Assembly (NCBI GenBank): GCA_937919435.1
Contig: CALFRR010000171.1
Location: 1 to 17,085, forward strand
Length of the DNA: 17,085 nt
Source of the DNA: an uncultured Alphaproteobacteria bacterium
GTDB lineage: Bacteria > Pseudomonadota > Alphaproteobacteria > Rhizobiales > Ancalomicrobiaceae
Direction: 5' to 3'
Shown here: positions 7,014-13,426 of the stretch, one piece after another
Position numbering within the stretch: the first letter of the stretch is position 1
Layout: each line of letters opens with the position of its first letter
The notes under the pieces: model-generated
The model's database searches: none
The model's input: the letters and a program-made list of their open reading frames with translations, nothing else
What the model was told of the DNA's origin: nothing
Made by a program: the position numbers and the translations under genes

Positions 7014-8195
7014 ATGACCGAGCTTCCCGCCCTCGACGATCCCGTCGCCATCGCCCAGGCGCTGCTGCGCTGTCCCTCCGTCACTCCGGCCGAGGGCGGC
7101 GCCCTGGCTCTCGTCGGCGAGATCGCCGCGGCCTTCGGCTTCGCGGTCGACCGCCCCGTCTTCACCGAAGCCGGCACCCCCGACGTCGAGAACCTCTTCG
7201 CCCGTCGCGGCGAGACCGGTCCGCACCTCGCCTTCGCCGGCCACACCGACGTGGTGCCGCCGGGCGATCCGGCGCGCTGGCGCCACGATCCCTTCGCCGG
7301 AGCCATCGAGGACGGCCGCCTGTGGGGACGCGGCGCGGTCGACATGAAGGGCGGCATCGCCTGCTTCCTCGCCGCGGTCGGTCGGCTGGTCCGCGACGGC
7401 CGCATGCCCGACGGCCGCGTCTCGCTGCTGATCACCGGCGACGAGGAGGGTCCCTCGATCAACGGTACGGTGAAGCTCCTCGCCTGGGCGGCGGCGCGCG
7501 GCGAGCGCTTCGACGCGGCGGTGGTCGGCGAGCCGACCAACCCGGAGGCGATCGGCGACACGATCAAGGTCGGCCGCCGCGGGTCGCTCTCCGGCACGGT
7601 GATCGTCGCCGGCCGCCAGGGCCACGTCGCCTATCCCGATCTCGCCGACAACCCGGTGCCGAAGCTCGCCCGCCTCGTCGGGGCGCTCTCCGACACGCCG
7701 CTCGACCACGGCAACGCGCGCTTCCAGCCGTCGAACCTCGAGTTCGTCTCCTTCGACGTCGGCAATCCCGCCTGGAACGTGATCCCGGCGGAGGCGAAGG
7801 CGCGGTTCAACGTCCGCTTCAACGACCACTGGTCGCCGGCGACGCTCGCCGACGAGCTCCGCCGCCGCCTCGCCGCGGCCGCCGGCAACGCCGTCGACTG
7901 GCGGCTGGAACTCGAGCACCCGTCGTCCGACAGTTTCCTCACCGCCGATCCGGCGCTGGTCGGCACCCTCTCCGATGCGATCGAGCAGGTGACCGGTCGA
8001 CGCCCCGGCCTGTCGACCGGCGGCGGCACCTCGGATGCCCGCTTCATCAAGGACCACTGCCCGGTGGTCGAGTTCGGCCTGGTCGGCCAGACCATGCACA
8101 AGGTCGACGAGAACGTCGTCCTCGCCGATCTCGAGACGCTGACGCGCTGCTGGGAGGTCTTCCTGGAGCGCTGGTTCGCGGCGGCGGCGCGATGA
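7014..8195 (+). CDS. dapE: Succinyl-diaminopimelate desuccinylase
   Basis: DapE is a di-zinc hydrolase that removes succinate from N-succinyl-L,L-diaminopimelate, giving L,L-DAP for lysine and peptidoglycan. The 393-residue length is slightly above the usual 375-380. M20-family metal and catalytic residues are visible: His77 in FAGHTDVVPPGD, bridging Asp110 in GRGAVDMKGG, catalytic Glu144 and ligand Glu145 in TGDEEGPSINGT, Glu173 in VGEPT, and a C-terminal His in VGQTMHKVDE. TGGGTSDARF is also typical of DapE. The lid/dimerisation domain lies in the middle (about residues 185-300). The ATG at 7014 lacks a ribosome-binding site, and an upstream TTGACG suggests a leaderless start. Its last 4 bp overlap the next gene as ATGA. 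Confidence 0.96.
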   Translation: MTELPALDDPVAIAQALLRCPSVTPAEGGALALVGEIAAAFGFAVDRPVFTEAGTPDVENLFARRGETGPHLAFAGHTDVVPPGDPARWRHDPFAGAIEDGRLWGRGAVDMKGGIACFLAAVGRLVRDGRMPDGRVSLLITGDEEGPSINGTVKLLAWAAARGERFDAAVVGEPTNPEAIGDTIKVGRRGSLSGTVIVAGRQGHVAYPDLADNPVPKLARLVGALSDTPLDHGNARFQPSNLEFVSFDVGNPAWNVIPAEAKARFNVRFNDHWSPATLADELRRRLAAAAGNAVDWRLELEHPSSDSFLTADPALVGTLSDAIEQVTGRRPGLSTGGGTSDARFIKDHCPVVEFGLVGQTMHKVDENVVLADLETLTRCWEVFLERWFAAAAR

Positions 8196-8764
8196 TCGGC
8201 TGGGGTGAGATCGTCGCGGCGGTGCGCGGCAGCCTGCGGCTGCTCGCCGACGATCCGCGCGGCATGGCGGCCTTCGATCTCTCCTTCGCCGGCTTCTGGC
8301 GCTCCTTCGGCGTCGCTCTGTTGATGAGCCCGGCGGCGCTGGTGTCGATCCTCGCCGACCGTTCCTTCGCCGAGAGCGATGCCTCGACCGGTCTCCTGTT
8401 CCTCGTCGGCGGCCTGTCCTACGTCCTCGGTTGGATCGCCTTTCCGCTGGTGATGCTGCTGCTCGCCCGCCCGCTCGGGCTCGAGGCGCGGTACGTGCCG
8501 CTGATGGTGGTGCGCAACTGGACCACCGTCCTCGGCACGCTGCCCTATGCTCTGGTCACGCTGCTGTGGCTGGTCGGCGGGGTCCCGCGCCGGCTGATGT
8601 TCCCGGCGATCGCCGCGGCGCTCGGCTTCGAACTGTTCCTCGCCTACCGATCGACCCGGATCGCCGCGGCGGTGCCGCCGCCGGTCGCCGCCGGGCTGGT
8701 CGTCCTCGATCTCCTGCTGACCATGCTGGTCGATACCGAGATCGCCCGTCTCTTCGCCGTCTGA
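8192..8764 (+). CDS. Conserved-looking small polytopic membrane protein, function unknown
   Basis: This 190-residue hydrophobic protein is one I do not recognise by family. Hydrophobic segments lie at about residues 34-54, 65-92, 103-130, 136-152 and 165-182, suggesting four or five membrane helices. A soluble N-terminal stretch (GEIVAAVRGSLRLLADDPRG) may lie on the inner face. The ATG overlaps the dapE stop as ATGA, so translation is very probably coupled and the two are one operon. It is followed 16 bp later by the NlpC/P60 gene. I recall a transmembrane hypothetical protein next to dapE in other Rhizobiales, which would make this a conserved partner, but that needs a search. No catalytic motif is visible. 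Confidence 0.85.
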   Translation: MIGWGEIVAAVRGSLRLLADDPRGMAAFDLSFAGFWRSFGVALLMSPAALVSILADRSFAESDASTGLLFLVGGLSYVLGWIAFPLVMLLLARPLGLEARYVPLMVVRNWTTVLGTLPYALVTLLWLVGGVPRRLMFPAIAAALGFELFLAYRSTRIAAAVPPPVAAGLVVLDLLLTMLVDTEIARLFAV

Positions 8765-8780
8765 TCCACCGGAGGTGGCC

Positions 8781-9587
8781 ATGTCCGAACCGTTCCCGTC
8801 CGCACCACAGGCGATGCCGGCCCGCGTCGTCGTCGGGGTGGCACCGCTGCGCCGCGAGCCGCGCGGCGACGCCATGCTCGACAGCGAGGTCCTGTGGGGC
8901 GAGACCCTGAACATCCTGGAGGAGGACGACGAGGGCTGGGCCCGCGTCCGCCTCGATCGCGACGGCTATGTCGGCCATCTGCCGGGCTCGGCCATTCTGA
9001 AGGGCGAGAGCCCCGCCGCGACCCATCGGGTGGCGACCCTCGGAACCTTCCTCTACCCCGATACGTCGATCAAACGGCCGCCGGTCGATCGGTTGAGTTT
9101 CGGCTCGCCGGTCGGCGTGCGGGCGATCCGCGAGGTCGACGGCCGTGCCTGGGCGCTGACCGAGCAGGGCGCGCTGGTCGCGGGCCATCTCGTGCCGATC
9201 GATGCACGCGAGGCCGATCCGGTCGCCGTCGCCGAGCGCTTCCTCGGCGTGCCCTATCTGTGGGGCGGCCGGTCGAGCCTCGGCATCGACTGCTCCGGCC
9301 TCGTCCAGACCGCGCTCTTCGCGTGCGGCATCGCCGCACCGCGCGATTCGGGCGATCAGGAGAAGGTGCTCGGCGTTCCCGTCGATCTCGATCCGGCGGC
9401 CTGGCGGCGCGGCGATCTGCTGTTCTGGCCGGGCCACGTCGCCCTGGTGCGCGACAGCGAGACCTTCCTGCACGCCAACGGCCACGCCATGGCGGTGGCG
9501 ATCGAGGGGATCGCCGAAGGCCTCGCCCGGATCGCCGCGGCCGGTTCGCCGCTGCGTGCCGTCCGCCGGATCGTCGCCGCTCAGTAA
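8781..9587 (+). CDS. NlpC/P60-family peptidase with SH3-like N-terminal region
   Basis: This 268-residue cysteine peptidase probably cleaves gamma-D-glutamyl-diaminopimelate bonds in peptidoglycan peptides. Residues about 13-140 hold two bacterial SH3-like segments, the first with ETLNILEEDDEGWARVRL and DGYVGHL, the second around WALTEQGALVAGHL. The catalytic domain follows: VPYLWGGRSSLGIDCSGLVQ with Cys171, FWPGHVAL with His219, and HANGH with His231 as the third polar residue. No signal peptide or membrane segment is present, so a cytoplasmic role in muropeptide recycling, like YkfC-type dipeptidyl-peptidase VI, is more likely than wall remodelling (inference). The ATG at 8781 is chosen over the GTG at 8775 because GGAGG (8771-8775) overlaps that GTG and is 5 nt from the ATG. 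The 3' end overlaps the converging ghrA by 7 bp. Confidence 0.9.
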   Translation: MSEPFPSAPQAMPARVVVGVAPLRREPRGDAMLDSEVLWGETLNILEEDDEGWARVRLDRDGYVGHLPGSAILKGESPAATHRVATLGTFLYPDTSIKRPPVDRLSFGSPVGVRAIREVDGRAWALTEQGALVAGHLVPIDAREADPVAVAERFLGVPYLWGGRSSLGIDCSGLVQTALFACGIAAPRDSGDQEKVLGVPVDLDPAAWRRGDLLFWPGHVALVRDSETFLHANGHAMAVAIEGIAEGLARIAAAGSPLRAVRRIVAAQ

Positions 9588-10522
9588 CCCCGGCGCCGGT
9601 CGACCAGATGGGCCGGCGCCTCGCCGCGCTCGATCGCCCGGATCCCGGCGATCACCTGGGCGGCGAGCGCATCGGGATCGGAATCGGCCGCCGCATGCGG
9701 ACTGACGATCACCTTCGGGTGGGTCCACAAGGGCGAGTTCTGCGGTAAGGGCTCGACTTCGAAGACGTCGAGCGAGGCGGCGGCGAGGGTCCCCTCGTCG
9801 AGCGCCGCGACGATGTCGGCCTCGATCTGCAGCGCGCCGCGGCCGGCGTTGATCAGCACGGCGCCGCCGATGTGGCCGGTCCGCCGCAGCTTGCGGAACA
9901 GGTCGAGCGACAGCAGGCCGCGCGTCTCCGGCGTCGCCGGCAGCAGCACCACCAGCACGTCGGTCTCGGCGAGGAAGGCGTCGAGGCCTTCGGTGCCGGC
10001 GTGGCAGCGCACCCCCGGCAGGTGCCGCGCGGTCCGGCTCCAGCCGGAGACCCGGAAGCCGAGCCGGCCGAGCACCTCGGCCGCGTCGCGCCCGAGTTCG
10101 CCGAGCCCCATGATGCCGACGCTCAGCGCCGACGCCGCCGGCTGGTCGAGATCGGCCCAGATCCGCGCGGCCTGTGCCGCGGCCAGCGCCGGCACCCGGC
10201 GATGGTGGAGCAGCACGTGCAGGCTCACCCATTCGGTCATCCGCGCCGTCAGGTCGGGGTCGACGATCCGGGCGATCGGCACGTCGGGCAGGCTCGGATC
10301 GCCGAGCAGCGCATCGACACCGGCGCCGAGGTTGAAGATCGCCTCGAGCTTCGGCAGGCGCGCGAGGGCGCCCGGCTCGGGCTTCCACACCGCGGCGAAG
10401 CGGATCGTCTCCGGATCGTAGGCGTCGCGTCCGTCGATCACCTGGAGATCGGGCGCGGCGCGGCGGAACCGGTCGAGCCACGGTTCGGGATCCCACCCGC
10501 GGACGGAGACGAGAAGCGACAT
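9581..10522 (-). CDS. ghrA: Glyoxylate/hydroxypyruvate reductase A (D-2-hydroxyacid dehydrogenase)
   Basis: This 313-residue NAD(P)H-dependent dehydrogenase is of the GhrA branch, expected to reduce glyoxylate or hydroxypyruvate in the cytoplasm. The Rossmann motif is GIMGLGELG at residues 136-144, and WSRTARHLPGV follows the second strand as in GhrA proteins. The catalytic triad is visible: Arg228 in NAGRG, Glu257 in DVFEVEPLP and His276 in VSPHAAAD. The FNLGAGVD motif (63-70) contacts substrate. The minus-strand ATG at 10522 is preceded by GGAGG about 10 nt upstream. Its tail overlaps the NlpC/P60 gene by 7 bp, and its head faces def across 144 bp. The true substrate among alpha-keto acids is uncertain, and the symbol is given on overall similarity. 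Confidence 0.88.
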   Translation of the reverse strand: MSLLVSVRGWDPEPWLDRFRRAAPDLQVIDGRDAYDPETIRFAAVWKPEPGALARLPKLEAIFNLGAGVDALLGDPSLPDVPIARIVDPDLTARMTEWVSLHVLLHHRRVPALAAAQAARIWADLDQPAASALSVGIMGLGELGRDAAEVLGRLGFRVSGWSRTARHLPGVRCHAGTEGLDAFLAETDVLVVLLPATPETRGLLSLDLFRKLRRTGHIGGAVLINAGRGALQIEADIVAALDEGTLAAASLDVFEVEPLPQNSPLWTHPKVIVSPHAAADSDPDALAAQVIAGIRAIERGEAPAHLVDRRRGY

Positions 10523-10630
10523 CGGACGGTATCCTCCGAAAGTTGGGGCGCGACGAGCCGCCCTTGTCGGGGAAAAACGCGCCGAGGTCCAGAGGTCGGC
10601 GAAATCGGCGCTGCGAGCGCCTTCCGGCGA

Positions 10631-10659
10631 TTGACCGGCGCGACCCTCTCACCTATTTC
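10631..10659 (+). promoter_or_regulatory. Predicted promoter of def, positioned for a leaderless mRNA
   Basis: TTGAC (10631-10635) and CTATTT (10653-10658) are 17 bp apart, a close match to the alphaproteobacterial housekeeping consensus of TTGAC, 17 bp, then CTATAT. Only about 7 nt separate the -10 from the def ATG at 10667, so the transcript should start at or next to the start codon. No ribosome-binding sequence precedes the ATG, consistent with leaderless translation. Confidence 0.6.
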
Positions 10660-10666
10660 AGCCGCC

Positions 10667-11221
10667 ATGACCATTCGCGAGATCATCACCCTCCCGGACC
10701 CCCGCCTGAAGCTCGTTTCCGAGCCGGTGACCCATGTCGACGACGAGATCCGCCGGATCCTCGACGACATGCTCGAGACCATGTACGACGCGCCCGGCGT
10801 CGGACTGGCGGCGATCCAGATCGCCGTCCCCAAACGCCTCGTCACCATCGACGTCTCCCGCGAGGGAGAGCCGAAGGCGCCGCTGTTCCTGGTCAACCCG
10901 GAGGTCGTCTGGGCTTCGGAGGAACTCTCCGAGTATCAGGAGGGCTGCCTTTCGGTGCCCGAGCACTACGACGAGGTGGTCCGCCCGGCCCGCGTCCGTG
11001 TCGCCTATCTCGACCGCGACGGCGTCGCCCGCGAGATCGAGGCCTCCGGCCTGCTCGCCACCTGCCTGCAGCACGAGATCGACCATCTCGACGGGATCAT
11101 GTTCGTCGACCATCTGTCGCGGCTGAAGCGCGAGCGGGTGGTCAAGAAGTTCGCCAAGGCGGCGAAGTTCAAGGCGCGCGACGAGGCGCCGCGCCGGTTC
11201 GGCTTCGGCCGATCGATCTGA
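10667..11221 (+). CDS. def: Peptide deformylase
   Basis: Def removes the formyl group from the N-terminal methionine of nascent proteins at the ribosome exit. The 184-residue length is normal. The three metal/catalytic motifs are intact: GVGLAAIQ (residues 44-51, Gln51), EGCLS with metal ligand Cys94, and QHEIDH with ligands His136 and His140 and catalytic Glu137. The variant EGCLSVPEHYDEV is of the iron/zinc type-1 bacterial enzyme. The ATG at 10667 is set by the conserved N-terminus (IREIITLPDPRLK); there is no Shine-Dalgarno, and the promoter sits immediately upstream. Unlike the usual arrangement, no fmt follows: the next gene is uppP on the opposite strand, beyond a terminator-like hairpin. 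Confidence 0.97.
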   Translation: MTIREIITLPDPRLKLVSEPVTHVDDEIRRILDDMLETMYDAPGVGLAAIQIAVPKRLVTIDVSREGEPKAPLFLVNPEVVWASEELSEYQEGCLSVPEHYDEVVRPARVRVAYLDRDGVAREIEASGLLATCLQHEIDHLDGIMFVDHLSRLKRERVVKKFAKAAKFKARDEAPRRFGFGRSI

Positions 11222-11246
11222 CCCGACCCGCAGGGGACGATTTCGA

Positions 11247-11276
11247 AGAGCGACCGTGGCCCGCCGCGGTCGCTCT
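11247..11276. terminator. Hairpin between convergent def and uppP, probable bidirectional terminator
   Basis: AGAGCGACCG (11247-11256) pairs perfectly with CGGTCGCTCT (11267-11276), and the stem can extend inward by further GGC/GCC pairs after one mismatch. It lies 25 bp after the def stop and just 6 bp after the uppP stop on the other strand. The T-tracts on either side are weak (CTTCGTT on the plus side). Confidence 0.65.
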
Positions 11277-11282
11277 CTTCGT

Positions 11283-12155
11283 TCAGTCGAGCACGCCGAG
11301 CCAGACGCAGAGCAGCAGGAAGCCGCCCATCACGATCCGGTAGTAGACGAAGGGCCAGGCCGAGAACCGCTCCATCACCCGCATCAGTGACCAGATCGCC
11401 ACGAAGGCGGCGACCGACGCGGTGCCGAGCCCGACCCCGAGCACCTCCCAGCCGGCCCGATCGAGCCCGGCATGGCGCAGGTGCAGCAGCTCTCGCACGC
11501 CGGCTCCGAAGATCGCCGGCAGCCCGATCAGGAACGAGAAGCGCGCCGCGTCCGCCCGCTTCAGGCCGAGCAGCAACGCCATCGTCAGGGTCGAGCCGGA
11601 ACGCGACACGCCGGGAATCAGCGCACCGACCTGGGCGAGGCCGACGGCGACCGCGTCGCGCAGCCGGATCTCGGAGAAGTCGCGGGCATGGCGGGAGATC
11701 AGCTCGGCGAAGGCCAGCAGGAAGCCCATCCCGACCGAGGCGGCGCCGATCACCCAGAGCTCGCGCAGCGGCGAGCCGCAGGCGTTGAGCCGCTTGTCGA
11801 GCACCAGCCCGCCGATCACGATCGGGATCGTGGCGATGACGATGCCGACCGCCATCCGGAACTCGGCGGTGCGGTAGTCGCCGTCGCGCACCGAGCGGAA
11901 GGTGCCGGCGGTCAACCCGGCGACGTCGCGCCAGAAATAGGAGACGACCGCCAGGAGGGCGGCGAGCTGCATCGCGGCGGAGAAGGCCGAACCGGGATCC
12001 GGCCAGCCGAGCAGCGCCGGCACGATCCGCATGTGGGCGGTCGACGAGATCGGCAACAGTTCGGTGATCCCCTGGACGACCCCGAGGATCGCCACCCGGG
12101 CATGGCCGAGGGCGACGAAGCCGGTGTCGAGGCCGTTGGTGCAGGCGGTCGCCAT
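11283..12155 (-). CDS. uppP: Undecaprenyl-diphosphatase
   Basis: UppP (BacA) dephosphorylates undecaprenyl diphosphate at the outer face of the inner membrane, regenerating the lipid carrier for peptidoglycan and other polymers. Overproduction classically gives bacitracin resistance. The 290-residue protein is strongly hydrophobic with about eight membrane or re-entrant segments. The catalytic motifs are present: QGITELLPISSTAH at residues 28-41 (Gln28, Glu32, Ser37, His41) and PGVSRSGST at 181-189 (Arg185). The minus-strand ATG at 12155 follows GGAG at about 6-nt spacing, which decides it against a longer in-frame start at 12248. It stands alone, convergent with def and divergent from the BTLCP protease gene. 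Confidence 0.95.
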   Translation of the reverse strand: MATACTNGLDTGFVALGHARVAILGVVQGITELLPISSTAHMRIVPALLGWPDPGSAFSAAMQLAALLAVVSYFWRDVAGLTAGTFRSVRDGDYRTAEFRMAVGIVIATIPIVIGGLVLDKRLNACGSPLRELWVIGAASVGMGFLLAFAELISRHARDFSEIRLRDAVAVGLAQVGALIPGVSRSGSTLTMALLLGLKRADAARFSFLIGLPAIFGAGVRELLHLRHAGLDRAGWEVLGVGLGTASVAAFVAIWSLMRVMERFSAWPFVYYRIVMGGFLLLCVWLGVLD

Positions 12156-12460
12156 GTCGTCTCCGTCGGGTTCCGATCGTTTCGCGGAAGGGTGGGGCGG
12201 CGAAAATCGCGCGGTTCCGCGGCAGAAATGCGGTGCCGGTCGCAGCACGGCGTTTCATGAACCGGATCAGACTGCGCCCGAGCGGTGAAGATATGGTTCA
12301 CGGAGTCTTGCTGCTTGCGAATGAATTGGATGGTTTCGAGGAACGAAGTATAAATCCGAGTTTAAGAATGATATAATGCAAGCGAATAAAGTACGGTCGA
12401 ACTTTGACGTCGATATAATTCGAATGTGCGAAGGTTGCTTCATGGGACATGGGGTGACCG
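12156..12460. other. 305-bp divergent intergenic region with AT-rich island
   Basis: This separates uppP from the BTLCP protease gene. The part next to uppP is GC-rich like the rest, but about 12285-12435 is strikingly AT-rich. Two TATAAT hexamers occur, at 12372-12377 and 12414-12419, without good -35 partners. TTAA-N7-ATAA at 12362-12376 resembles a CtrA site with one mismatch. I see no protein gene here. It is best taken as promoter and control DNA, mainly for the protease gene. Confidence 0.5.
12414..12419 (+). promoter_or_regulatory. Candidate -10 box of the BTLCP protease gene
   Basis: A perfect TATAAT lies 41 bp before the protease ATG in otherwise GC-rich DNA. No consensus -35 is found 16-18 bp upstream (GTACGG there), so an activator or an extended AT-rich element would be needed. 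A second TATAAT at 12372-12377 is an alternative. Confidence 0.35.
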
Positions 12461-13099
12461 ATGCGAAATTTGATGGGGATCTTCATCGGGTCGGCGGTTT
12501 TGGCGATGGTCGTCGGTGGCGGCCAGACGGCGGCGAAGGACAGCGTGATGCTCGCCCGCCTGCCGGAGACCACCAACGCGGTGCCGGTCGGTGAGGCGCG
12601 CCCGGTCTGGGGCTGGGTCGATTTCTGCCGCAACTATCCGCGCGAGTGCCAGGGACCGCGGCTTCCCGCCCGCGACGTCCGCCTCGATGCGGGGGTCTGG
12701 GCGACGCTCTGGGAGGTCAACCGTTCGGTCAACGCGGCGATCGAGCCGATGACCGACATGGATCACTGGGGGGTGCCGGACCGCTGGGATCTCGCCGCCG
12801 ACGGCAAGGGCGACTGTGAAGACTACGTGCTGGTGAAGCGCAAGATGCTCATCGATCGCGGCTTCCCGCGGCAGTCGCTGCTCGTCACGGTGGTCGTCGA
12901 CACGCGCGGCGACGGCCACGCCGTGCTGACCGTCCGCACCGATCACGGCGACTTCGTGCTCGACAACATGCGCGACGACATCCTCGCCTGGGTGCGCACC
13001 GGGTATCGCTTCGTCAAGCGCCAGTCGCAGGAGGATCCCAACCGCTGGGTCGCCCTCGACGACGGTGTCCAGGCCCCGGCGATGGTGTCGGCCCACTGA
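12461..13099 (+). CDS. Exported transglutaminase-like cysteine protease (BTLCP, LapG-like)
   Basis: This 212-residue protein is of the bacterial transglutaminase-like cysteine proteinase family. The best-known member, LapG, cuts a surface adhesin in the periplasm under control of the c-di-GMP receptor LapD. Residues 1-25 form a signal peptide: MRNLM, a hydrophobic run, and a likely cleavage after GGGQTAA. The family opening WGWVDFCRNYPRECQ is at 50-64. The catalytic triad is visible as Cys119 in GKGDCEDYVLVKR, His153 in GDGHAVLTV and Asp168 in FVLDN. The ATG at 12461 has a GGGG stretch about 6 nt upstream. A strong intrinsic terminator follows, so the gene is monocistronic. No LapD-like or adhesin gene is in the window, so the substrate is unknown. 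Confidence 0.9.
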   Translation: MRNLMGIFIGSAVLAMVVGGGQTAAKDSVMLARLPETTNAVPVGEARPVWGWVDFCRNYPRECQGPRLPARDVRLDAGVWATLWEVNRSVNAAIEPMTDMDHWGVPDRWDLAADGKGDCEDYVLVKRKMLIDRGFPRQSLLVTVVVDTRGDGHAVLTVRTDHGDFVLDNMRDDILAWVRTGYRFVKRQSQEDPNRWVALDDGVQAPAMVSAH

Positions 13100-13122
13100 G
13101 GAACTGCCGTTCTCTCGAGCGA

Positions 13123-13154
13123 GCGCCGCCGTCCGATTGGGCGGCGGCGCTTTT
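13123..13154 (+). terminator. Intrinsic terminator of the BTLCP protease gene
   Basis: GCGCCGCCGTCC (13123-13134) pairs with GGGCGGCGGCGC (13139-13150), with a single T-G wobble, around a GATT loop and followed by TTTT. It begins 24 bp after the stop codon. Confidence 0.85.
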
Positions 13155-13426
13155 CGTCGGCGAGGGGGCTCGACGAGCAGGCCCGCGCATCGCGCATGAC
13201 TGGAGCGTCAGTGCCCCGGATTCGCCCCAGTAGTTGACACCGTGTGAACGCTCCTGACCGGCGTGAAGGGATCATCAACATCCGAGAATGCCGGGTTTAT
13301 CGCCTAAGTGGCTGTTCAGACATGGGAAAGCATATTCTTCCAAGGCATGCTGCGGGCGCATGGCAGGGGTCTAGTTGAACGCCTTTAAAATAAGCAGGGA
13401 ATGGCTAGATATTCATCACACGGTTC
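13155..13426. other. Non-coding region before the DUF1127 leader
   Basis: There are 272 bp between the terminator of the protease gene and the structured leader of the DUF1127 gene. It is less GC-rich than its surroundings. TTGACA occurs at 13234-13239 without a matching -10. TTGAAC at 13375-13380 and TAGATA at 13406-13411 are 25 bp apart, too far for a standard promoter. I see no protein gene. The promoter of the DUF1127 gene should be here, and a small RNA is possible but not demonstrated. Confidence 0.4.

Noticed and set aside
8556..10652. Very long open frame on the minus strand (698 codons) across the NlpC/P60 gene and ghrA
   Set aside because: Its product is low-complexity Arg/Ala/Gly-rich sequence without any motif. 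It is a shadow of well-supported genes on the same DNA, as expected in GC-rich sequence.
9872..10666. Upstream extension of the def frame to 9872
   Set aside because: It is antisense to ghrA and not protein-like. Deformylase homology begins at 10667, directly after a promoter.
12376..12594. 72-codon plus frame overlapping the start of the LapG-like gene
   Set aside because: It continues out of frame through the signal peptide region of a clear gene and becomes low complexity.
13364..13381. TGGCAGGGGTCTAGTTGA as a sigma-54 promoter
   Set aside because: The spacing between the GG and GC elements is wrong and the -12 GC is missing.
13398..13425. GGAAT-N18-CGGTT as a general-stress (EcfG) promoter for the DUF1127 gene
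   Set aside because: The -35 has one mismatch and the spacing to GTT is longer than the known GGAAC/GTT layout. It is too weak to call.
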